Positions 15,794-22,195 of a DNA stretch of 55,563 nucleotides are shown in pieces. The notes under the pieces were generated by a model. The model had not been told where the DNA came from, made no database searches, and was given only the letters and a program-made list of their open reading frames with translations. Made by a program: the position numbers and the translations under genes. The stretch comes from JAFKKS01 sp039808325. Lineage in GTDB: Bacteria; Pseudomonadota; Alphaproteobacteria; Rhizobiales; Xanthobacteraceae. Positions within the stretch are counted from its first letter, which is position 1. Every line of letters begins with the position of its first letter. Location: the NCBI GenBank assembly GCA_039808325.1, contig JBDHSU010000009.1, forward strand, positions 1 to 55,563, given 5' to 3'.

Positions 15794-15845
15794 GACCCCC
15801 TCCCGATCGCTGCGCGATCGACCTCCCCCTTTCAGGGGGAGGTTT
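15794..15845 (+). repeat. Right inverted repeat of the DUF559 unit (two hairpins)
   Basis: GACCCCCTCC then hairpin 2: CGATCGC (15804-15810), loop TGC, GCGATCG (15814-15820). Hairpin 1: ACCTCCCCCT (15821-15830), loop TTC, AGGGGGAGGT (15834-15843), then TT. Hairpin 2 differs in sequence from the left copy but pairs perfectly, so the fold and not the sequence is kept. Confidence 0.9.
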
Positions 15846-15867
15846 CGGCCCTGCCGCGCCTCGGCCA

Positions 15868-16779
15868 TCACAGCCCCACCTCCGCTTCGACTTTCTCGAC
15901 ATCCTCGTCCTCGACGCCGAGATAGGCGGCGATGACGCGTTGATCGTTGCGGATTTCCTCCGGCGAGCCGTCGGAAATCTTCGTGCCGTAGTCGAGCACG
16001 ACGATGTGGTCGGAAATTTCCATCACCACCGACATGTCGTGCTCGATCAGGAGGATCGACACGGGGAAGTCCTGACGGATGGAATTGAGAAGCACGTTGA
16101 GTTCGGCGCTTTCGCGTGGATTGAGGCCCGCCGCCGGCTCGTCGAGACAGAGCAGCACCGGGCTCGTGCACATCGCGCGGGCGATCTCGAGACGGCGCTG
16201 GTCGCCGTAGGGCAGATCGCCCGCGGGATCGTCGGCGCGGTCGATCAGGCGGATCTTCTCCAGCCAGAAGCGGGCGCGCTCGATCGCCTCGGCTTCGGCG
16301 CTCCTGTAGACGGGAAGCCCCAGGAGCCCGAGGAACGTGAAGCCGGAGGCGAGCATCAACGGATTGTGCTGCGCGATCAGCAGATTCTCGAGCACCGTCA
16401 TGCCCTGGAACAGGCGGATGTTCTGGAACGTCCGCGCGACCCGCGCCTTCTGCGTCACCAGGAAATCCGGCAGCCGTTCCAGCAGGAACAGCGCGTCGTC
16501 GCCGCGCTTGATGCTGCGGCGGCTGGAATCGGTGAGAGCCGGCAGTTCCTCCCAGATACCGTCGCCGCCGTGGCGTAGCGCGATGCGCCCTTCCGTCGGC
16601 TTGTAGAAGCCGGTGATGCAGTTGAAGACCGTGGTCTTGCCGGCGCCGTTCGGGCCGATCAGCGCGGTGATCTCGCCGCTGCTTGCCGTGAAGGAAAGGT
16701 CGTTGACGGCGACGAGACCGCCGAAGCGCATGGTGAGATGCTCGACCTGCAGGATCGGAGCGCCGCGGGCGTTGCTCAT
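15868..16779 (-). CDS. livG: Branched-chain amino acid ABC transporter ATPase LivG
   Basis: Cytoplasmic ATPase subunit, 303 residues, somewhat longer than the usual 255-260 because of an insert (about residues 70-110) before the Q-loop region ARTFQNIRLF. Walker A GPNGAGKTT (42-50), variant signature LPYGDQRRLEIAR as usual in LivG, and Walker B VLLCLDEP are intact. A C-terminal extension rich in Glu, Asp and Val (DEDVEKVEAEV) follows. The ATG at 16777-16779 overlaps the livM stop as ATGA. The frame is open far upstream inside livM, but that is antisense-free overlap in another frame and not coding. Confidence 0.94.
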   Translation of the reverse strand: MSNARGAPILQVEHLTMRFGGLVAVNDLSFTASSGEITALIGPNGAGKTTVFNCITGFYKPTEGRIALRHGGDGIWEELPALTDSSRRSIKRGDDALFLLERLPDFLVTQKARVARTFQNIRLFQGMTVLENLLIAQHNPLMLASGFTFLGLLGLPVYRSAEAEAIERARFWLEKIRLIDRADDPAGDLPYGDQRRLEIARAMCTSPVLLCLDEPAAGLNPRESAELNVLLNSIRQDFPVSILLIEHDMSVVMEISDHIVVLDYGTKISDGSPEEIRNDQRVIAAYLGVEDEDVEKVEAEVGL

Positions 16780-18176
16780 CCGTGGCCCTCGCTCACATGC
16801 GCGCCGGAGATCGCCTTGCGTCGATGCAGGAATGCGGACGGTTCGCGCGTGCCGATCAGTCCGCGCGGGCGCCAGATCATGATCAGCACCATCGCGAAGC
16901 CGAAAATCAGCATGCGGAATTGCGTCGGATCGAAGTCGTTGCCGAAAATCTCCTTGAGGAAGTCGAGGTCGCGCATGATCTCGGTGCCACCGATCATCAC
17001 CGCGGCCGCGATGGCGACGCCGATCTGGCTGCCCATGCCGCCGAGCACGACGATCGCGAGGATGATCGCCGACTCCATGAAAGTGAAGGATTCCGGACTG
17101 ATGAAGCCTTGCCGAGCGGCGAAGAAGGAACCGGCGAAGCCGCCGAACATCGCGCCCATGGCGAAGGCGGTGAGCTTGGTGTTGGTGGTGTTGATGCCGA
17201 GCGAGCGGCAGGCGATTTCGTCCTCGCGCAGCGCCTCCCAAGCGCGGCCGACCGGCAGGCGGCGTAGCCGCACCGTTACCCACGCGGTGACCATCGCGAG
17301 AAGGAGGATGACGTAATAAAGGAAGATGGTGCGGTGCAGCGGCGTGAACTCGAGGCCGAAGACCGCGGCGAACCCTTGGTCCGACGCGTTGAACGGAATG
17401 CCGAAGAATGTCGGCCTTGGGATGCCGCTGATGCCGGCATAGCCGTTCGTGACGGAAACCCAATTGGTGACGACGATGCGGATGATCTCGCCGAAGGCGA
17501 GCGTGACGATGGCGAGATAGTCGCCACGAAGCCGCAGCACCGGGAAGCCAAGCAGGATGCCCCAGAACGCCGCCAGCATTCCGGAGAGCGGCAACAGAAT
17601 CCAGAACGAGAAGCCGAAGGTCTTGGCGAGCAGGGCGTAGGCATAGGAGCCGACGGCGTAGAACGCGACGTAGCCGAGGTCGAGAAGCCCGGCGAGTCCG
17701 ACGACGATATTCAGGCCCCAGCCGAGCATCACGTAGATGAGAATCTGGATGCCGAAATTGTCGATCCATTTCACCGCGCCCTGCGTCCCATTGATGCCGA
17801 GCACCAGCAGCGGATAGACGACGACGAAACCCAAAGCGAACGGCGTGAACCATTGCGCGAGGCCCTCGCGGATCGCGATCTCGCGCGCGCCGCGGATGCG
17901 GGCAGAAGCGCTTTGTGCGCGTTTTCGCGGCTCCAGCACCAGCAAAAAGAAAAGGCGCCCGATGACCACGGCCGCGACCAGTCCGAACATCAGCGGCCAG
18001 CGCGTCTCCAGCGTGAGTTCGTTGGAGATGTTGGTGACCGTCTTGAAACCGACCAGGGGAGCGAACAGTCCGATCGAGATCAGCGTCGTGAAGAACGCGT
18101 CCTTCACAATATGAGCGACATCCACCCGCCCCGCGGGCTTTGCCGCCGTGCCGTGGATCGCGGCTTGCGTCGCCAC
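16776..18176 (-). CDS. livM: Branched-chain amino acid ABC transporter permease LivM
   Basis: Inner-membrane permease of 466 residues. The N-terminal third has two or three helices of the LivM N-terminal extension (DUF3382-like) and the permease core follows with WGLNIVVGLAGLLDLGYVAFYAVGSYAYA, GDYLAIVTLAFGEIIR, the EAA-like loop VGRAWEALREDEIACRSLGIN, and AMGAMFGGFAGSFFAARQGFISPESFTF in pieces typical of the family. Start is GTG at 18174-18176, one base after the livH stop, so translation is probably coupled to livH. The stop overlaps the livG start. Confidence 0.95.
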   Translation of the reverse strand: MATQAAIHGTAAKPAGRVDVAHIVKDAFFTTLISIGLFAPLVGFKTVTNISNELTLETRWPLMFGLVAAVVIGRLFFLLVLEPRKRAQSASARIRGAREIAIREGLAQWFTPFALGFVVVYPLLVLGINGTQGAVKWIDNFGIQILIYVMLGWGLNIVVGLAGLLDLGYVAFYAVGSYAYALLAKTFGFSFWILLPLSGMLAAFWGILLGFPVLRLRGDYLAIVTLAFGEIIRIVVTNWVSVTNGYAGISGIPRPTFFGIPFNASDQGFAAVFGLEFTPLHRTIFLYYVILLLAMVTAWVTVRLRRLPVGRAWEALREDEIACRSLGINTTNTKLTAFAMGAMFGGFAGSFFAARQGFISPESFTFMESAIILAIVVLGGMGSQIGVAIAAAVMIGGTEIMRDLDFLKEIFGNDFDPTQFRMLIFGFAMVLIMIWRPRGLIGTREPSAFLHRRKAISGAHVSEGHG

Positions 18177-18177
18177 G

Positions 18178-19095
18178 TCACACCTTCTCGACGTCGGGGC
18201 GTCCGAGGATACCCTGCGGCAGGAAGATCAGCGTGATCGCAAGAATGGAGAACGCGGCCACGTCCTTGTAGTCGATGGAGAAGTAGGCCGACCACAGCGT
18301 TTCGATCAGGCCGATGAGCAGTCCGCCGAGAAGCGCGCCCGGCAGCGAGCCGATGCCGCCGAGCACCGCCGCGGTGAACGCCTTCACGCCCGGCACGAAG
18401 CCGTCGGAGAAGCTGACGACACCATAATACATCAGATAGAGCGTGCCGGCGACGGCGGCGAGCGCGGCGCCGATGATGAAGGTGATCGAGATCGTGCGGT
18501 CGACATTGATGCCGAGGAGCGACGCCATCTTTTGATCCTGCTCGCAGGCGCGCTGCGCGCGCCCGAGGGAGGTGTGCGCGACGAGATACCAGAAGGCGGC
18601 GAGGAGGATGGCGGTGACCACCCAGATGATGAGCTGTTTGTAGGACAGCGTGACGGAGTAGGAGCCGTTGTTCATGATCTCGTAGCCGCCGCGCACGAGA
18701 GGGGGAACGGATTTGTTGCGTGGCCCCTGCGAGACCTGCACGAAGTTCGACAGGAAGATCGACATGCCGATCGCCGAAATGAGCGGCGCGAGGCGAAACG
18801 ATCCGCGAAGCGGCCGATAGGCGGCGCGCTCGATCACCCAGTTCACCAGCGAGGTGAGGAACATCGCCACCAACAGGACGATGAACAGCGCGAGGATGAC
18901 GGAGGAGATGCCGAGCCAGGCGGTAAGGATGAGGAATGTGATCAGCGCGATGAAGGCCGAGACCATGAACACGTCGCCGTGCGCGAAGTTCACCATCCCG
19001 ATAATGCCGAAAACCATCGTGTACCCGATGGCGATCAGGCCGTAGATCGATCCCAGCGTCACGCCGTTGATGATCTGCTGAACGAAGACTTCCAT
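18178..19095 (-). CDS. livH: Branched-chain amino acid ABC transporter permease LivH
   Basis: Inner-membrane permease of 305 residues with about eight helices. The N terminus (QQIINGVTLGSIYGLIAIG), MVNFAHGDVFM, the cytoplasmic loop GRAQRACEQDQKMASLLGIN and the C-terminal GGIGSLPGALLGGLLIGLIE are LivH hallmarks. I use ATG 19093-19095 with GGGGGG eight bases upstream; an in-frame ATG seven codons earlier lies over that ribosome binding site. It is the first gene of the liv operon. The 197-base gap to dps (19096-19292) must hold the liv promoter, but I cannot assign boxes. Confidence 0.95.
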   Translation of the reverse strand: MEVFVQQIINGVTLGSIYGLIAIGYTMVFGIIGMVNFAHGDVFMVSAFIALITFLILTAWLGISSVILALFIVLLVAMFLTSLVNWVIERAAYRPLRGSFRLAPLISAIGMSIFLSNFVQVSQGPRNKSVPPLVRGGYEIMNNGSYSVTLSYKQLIIWVVTAILLAAFWYLVAHTSLGRAQRACEQDQKMASLLGINVDRTISITFIIGAALAAVAGTLYLMYYGVVSFSDGFVPGVKAFTAAVLGGIGSLPGALLGGLLIGLIETLWSAYFSIDYKDVAAFSILAITLIFLPQGILGRPDVEKV

Positions 19096-19292
19096 CGGCC
19101 CCCCAAGCTTAAGCACGAACGTTCCCCGTGCCCGGATTGTAGGAGCAGTGCGGCCAGCCCGGCAACCGTCAGGCGCATCTTCCCGCCTGGGCCTGGGGAC
19201 GAAACTTGGCGGCTAAGCCAAAGGTATAATGGCGCGGCCGGGACTCTCCCTGCCACGCTTCGTCGCCAGGCCCTTCCGCCGGCCGCTTTCGT

Positions 19293-19820
19293 CTAGGCGC
19301 TCTCGTGCCGGTTGGTTTCGAACAGGAACCAGTTCCGCCGCTCGGCGCCGTCGATGAAGTTCTCGAGCATGCTCGTGGTGGCGACGTCGTCGTGCTCGTC
19401 GGCGATCTCGTGCGCCGCGCGCATGTTCTCGATGACGGCCCTGTTGTCGTTCATCAGTTCACGCAGCATATCGTGCGGCGCGACATAGGGCTCGTCATTG
19501 TCCTTGATGCTCTGGTGGCGCTTGATGTCGCCGATCGAGCGCAGCGTCGTGCCGCCGATCTTGCGCACGCGCTCCGCGATGTCGTCGGTTGTGGCGTAAA
19601 TCTGTGCAGCGTGCTCGTCGAGCAGGAGATGGTAGTCGCGAAAATGGGGGCCGCTCATATGCCAATGGAAGTTCTTGGTTTTGAGATAAAGCGCGAAAGT
19701 GTCGGCAAGGACGCCGTTCAATGCCTTGGAGATGGCGGCGATCGCCTTGTCGGAAAAATCGGCCGGCGTATCGAGCGCGACGGCAGGCTTGCGAGGGGTG
19801 AGCTGGCGAACCTTGGACAT
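19293..19820 (-). CDS. dps: Dps-family ferritin-like DNA protection protein
   Basis: Forms a 12-subunit shell that oxidises and stores iron and protects DNA during stress. The 175-residue protein keeps the inter-subunit ferroxidase ligands at the exact spacing of E. coli Dps: His52, His64, Asp68, Asp79 and Glu83 (NFHWHMSG, DYHLLLDEH, TTDDIAERV). The basic N-terminal tail (SKVRQLTPRKP) could bind DNA. Start is ATG 19818-19820 with GAGGC upstream; 13 more in-frame codons upstream are less likely. It stands alone between livH and the enol-lactonase gene on the minus strand. Confidence 0.92.
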   Translation of the reverse strand: MSKVRQLTPRKPAVALDTPADFSDKAIAAISKALNGVLADTFALYLKTKNFHWHMSGPHFRDYHLLLDEHAAQIYATTDDIAERVRKIGGTTLRSIGDIKRHQSIKDNDEPYVAPHDMLRELMNDNRAVIENMRAAHEIADEHDDVATTSMLENFIDGAERRNWFLFETNRHESA

Positions 19821-19895
19821 TGTAAAGCCTCGTGCGGTGTTGAAAGAACTCGAAAACAACGCCCCGCACGAGATTTGGTTGCAGCCCCGGCGCGG

Positions 19896-20678
19896 CTATC
19901 CGAGATGCTTCAGCACCGCTTCGGTGTAGGCTTGCGGTTGCTCGATATTGGAGATGTGCGCGGCGTCGAGCGGCGCGAGCTTTGATCCCTGGATGCGCTC
20001 CTGGATGAACTTCGCCGACGCGACCGTCGTCGACGGGTCGTGCTCGCCGACGATGATCAGCGTCGGCGCGGTGATTTTGCGGATCGATTCCGACTGATCC
20101 ATGTCGCGGATCGCCTCGCAGCAGCCGATATAGCCTTCGGCCGGTGTCGTCCGGATCATGTCCCGCACCCGATCGAGATCGGCTTGAGACCCCGGGCGTT
20201 CGCGGAAAGCCTTGGTGAACCAGCGCTCGATCGTGCTTTCGACAATCGCGTCCATGCCGCTTTTGCGCACCGTCGCGATGCGCCCGTTCCATATCTCCGG
20301 CGCGCGCATCTCCGCCGCGGTGTTGGAGAGGACCAGCCGATCGATCCGCTCCGGCGCGTTGGCGCCAAGCCACATCCCGACCATGCCGCCCATGGAGAGG
20401 CCGCACCAATGGACCCTGGCGAGTTTTAATGCGTCCATGACCGCGAGCGCGTCATGGCCCAGCATTTCGATGGAGTAGGGGCCTTTCGGCGCGCCGGACT
20501 TCCCGTGTCCGCGCCGGTCGTAGCGCACCACGCGGAAGGTCTGGGTGAAGGCCGGCATCTGCTTGTCCCACATGTGCAGATCGGTGCCGAGCGAGTTCGA
20601 CAGCATCAGAACCGGGCCGCCTTCGACTCCCTCGACCTCGACATTGATGGGGCAACCGTTGGAATCAATTGTCGGCAT
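19896..20678 (-). CDS. pcaD: 3-oxoadipate enol-lactonase-like alpha/beta hydrolase
   Basis: Resembles PcaD, which opens 3-oxoadipate enol-lactone in the protocatechuate branch of the beta-ketoadipate pathway. The 260-residue product has the alpha/beta hydrolase triad Ser95 (GLSMGG), Asp214 (GEHDPS) and His241 (DAAHISN), plus LSNSLGTDLHMWD and YDRRGHGKS, which are characteristic of PcaD-type enzymes. No other pca genes are nearby, so the exact substrate is uncertain. Start is ATG 20676-20678 with AAGGAAC upstream. Confidence 0.8.
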   Translation of the reverse strand: MPTIDSNGCPINVEVEGVEGGPVLMLSNSLGTDLHMWDKQMPAFTQTFRVVRYDRRGHGKSGAPKGPYSIEMLGHDALAVMDALKLARVHWCGLSMGGMVGMWLGANAPERIDRLVLSNTAAEMRAPEIWNGRIATVRKSGMDAIVESTIERWFTKAFRERPGSQADLDRVRDMIRTTPAEGYIGCCEAIRDMDQSESIRKITAPTLIIVGEHDPSTTVASAKFIQERIQGSKLAPLDAAHISNIEQPQAYTEAVLKHLG

Positions 20679-20986
20679 CGGTGTTCCTTTTTCGTTTCTT
20701 GAAGGGGGGCACAAAGACTAAAGCAGGGTAGCGTGGATTAAAATTGGGGTGCCATCCCGGCCGAGCGCGGCGAGAGCCGGGACCCATGAGTCCCGGTCTC
20801 AATTGTGCCGAAGGATTCTTGGGCCCCGGCTCGCGCTCCGCCGGCTATTGCCGGCATCGCTTGGCCGGGATGACAGCTACGGCTCTGGCCCGCGACGGCT
20901 GGCATCTGGTAAATCACGTCCCTACCTTGGAAGGCCGCTAGGTCCACCGTCACGCCACCCGATATCCGGTTCAGGAGACACCGCCC
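20679..20986. other. Intergenic region between divergent pcaD-like and coxG genes
   Basis: A 308-base gap. It contains the REP-like palindromic element at 20751-20875 and, at its right end, the coxG ribosome binding site (CAGGAG, ending about ten bases before the ATG). I see no gene in it and cannot assign promoter boxes. Confidence 0.7.
20751..20875. repeat. REP-like compound palindrome
   Basis: About 125 bases bounded by an inverted repeat: GCCATCCCGGCCGAGCG on the left and, on the right, the complement of GTCATCCCGGCCAAGCG. Inside are smaller hairpins such as CCCGGC/GCCGGG and GGGAC/GTCCC (20780-20795). The layout matches intergenic repeats I recall from Bradyrhizobium-type genomes. Only one copy is seen in this window. 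Confidence 0.7.
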
Positions 20987-21439
20987 ATGGCCATGACCAT
21001 GAATGGAGAGATCAATCTCGCCGCCTCGCAGGACGTGGTCTGGGCGAAGCTCAACGACCCGGAGGTGCTCAAGACCTGCATCCCGGGATGCGAGTCGCTG
21101 GAGAAGATTTCCGATAACGAGTTTCAGGCGGTGGCGACCAACAAGGTCGGTCCGGTCAAGGCGCGCTTCAAGGGCAAGGTGCGCTTCTCCGACATCGACG
21201 CGCCGAACGGCTACAAGATTTCCGGCGAGGGCGACGGGGGTATCGCCGGCTTCGCCAAGGGCGGCGCGACGGTGCGCCTTACCCCGAACGACGGCGGCGG
21301 CACCGTCCTGAGCTACGATGTGGAGGCGCAGATCGGCGGCAAACTGGCGCAGCTTGGCCAGCGGCTGATCAACGGCGCGGCGAAGAAGATGGCCGATCAA
21401 TTCTTTGAGAAATTCGGCCAGGCGGTCGCCGGCGCCTGA
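20987..21439 (+). CDS. coxG: CoxG-like SRPBCC protein
   Basis: A 150-residue SRPBCC (START-like) protein of the CO dehydrogenase subunit G family. In Oligotropha-type systems CoxG helps place the Mo hydroxylase at the membrane. The sequence shows the family features: MNGEINLAASQDVVWAKL, NDPEVLKTCIPGCESLE and a C-terminal amphipathic ADQFFEKFGQAV. An in-frame ATG two codons later is possible. It precedes coxS by 198 bases. That gap contains an 8-bp inverted repeat (GGGGAACG 21445-21452, CGTTCCCC 21504-21511) that could end or modulate the coxG transcript. Confidence 0.87.
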   Translation: MAMTMNGEINLAASQDVVWAKLNDPEVLKTCIPGCESLEKISDNEFQAVATNKVGPVKARFKGKVRFSDIDAPNGYKISGEGDGGIAGFAKGGATVRLTPNDGGGTVLSYDVEAQIGGKLAQLGQRLINGAAKKMADQFFEKFGQAVAGA

Positions 21440-21637
21440 GCGTTGGGGAACGAGGGAGTGGCTCGGCGCCTCGCGCCTTCAGGGTGAGGACGATGCCCTT
21501 GACCGTTCCCCGGCCCGCGGTTCAGACTTAGTTGAGTTCCAAACAGGCGATATGTGCCTGAATCGGCTGAAATCGCCCGACTTTTTTCGAGCGTCTTTCA
21601 TTTTCGGGCCGATTCGAACCTCTTTTAGGAGACTTCC

Positions 21638-22138
21638 ATGCCCACCGTGTCCATGACGGTTAATGGCAAGCCGGTCAGCGCCGATGTCGATTCCCGCACC
21701 CTTCTTGTCCAATTCCTGCGCGAGAACCTGCGGCTCACCGGCACTCATGTCGGCTGCGACACCTCGCAGTGCGGCGCCTGCGTCGTGCATGTCGACGGTG
21801 TCGCTTTGAAGTCCTGCACCACCTTCGCCTGGCAGGTCGAAGGCGCGAACGTCACGACCATCGAGGGTCTCGCCGATGGCGACAAGCTGCACCCGATGCA
21901 GGAAGCCTTCCGCGAGAACCACGGCCTGCAGTGCGGTTTCTGCACTCCGGGGATGATCATGTCGGCGGTGGAGATGGTCTGGCGCAAGGGCAGCGATCTC
22001 GACGAGCAGACGATCCGCGAGGAGCTCGACGGCAACCTCTGCCGCTGCACCGGCTACCACAACATCGTGAAGGCGATTCATGCCGGCGCACGCGCCATGG
22101 CGGGCGACCGCGGGCCCGCGCGGCAGGCCGCGGAATAA
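21638..22138 (+). CDS. coxS: Xanthine dehydrogenase-family [2Fe-2S] subunit (CoxS-like)
   Basis: Small iron-sulfur subunit, 166 residues, that passes electrons from the Mo subunit to the FAD subunit. All eight cluster cysteines are present: Cys40, 45, 48 and 60 (plant ferredoxin-type cluster) and Cys99, 102, 135 and 137 (GFCTPGM and NLCRCTGY, four-helix domain). The start has AGGAGAC upstream. It is followed 57 bases later by coxL, and together with coxM makes a complete three-subunit molybdenum hydroxylase. Confidence 0.95.
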   Translation: MPTVSMTVNGKPVSADVDSRTLLVQFLRENLRLTGTHVGCDTSQCGACVVHVDGVALKSCTTFAWQVEGANVTTIEGLADGDKLHPMQEAFRENHGLQCGFCTPGMIMSAVEMVWRKGSDLDEQTIREELDGNLCRCTGYHNIVKAIHAGARAMAGDRGPARQAAE

Positions 22139-22195
22139 AGGACTTCCGAACGCAAAGCGAAAATGACATCGTCGGGACCGTCCCAGGGAGGGACC

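Larger units (their letters stand above)
15375..15845. mobile_element. Candidate DUF559 cassette bracketed by inverted two-hairpin repeats
   Basis: A 471-base unit between livG and livF. Its ends are an inverted pair of repeats (15375-15428 and 15794-15845) and its interior is almost wholly the DUF559 gene. liv genes normally run livG-livF without a break, so the unit looks inserted. I see no target-site duplication. Mobility is inferred from layout only; no transposase is present. Confidence 0.55.

Noticed and set aside
15361..15867. Target-site duplication flanking the DUF559 unit
   Set aside because: The bases outside the two inverted repeats show no convincing direct repeat.
16780..17853. 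N-terminal extension of livG into livM
   Set aside because: The frame is open but overlaps livM in another frame; homology begins at the ATG at 16777-16779.
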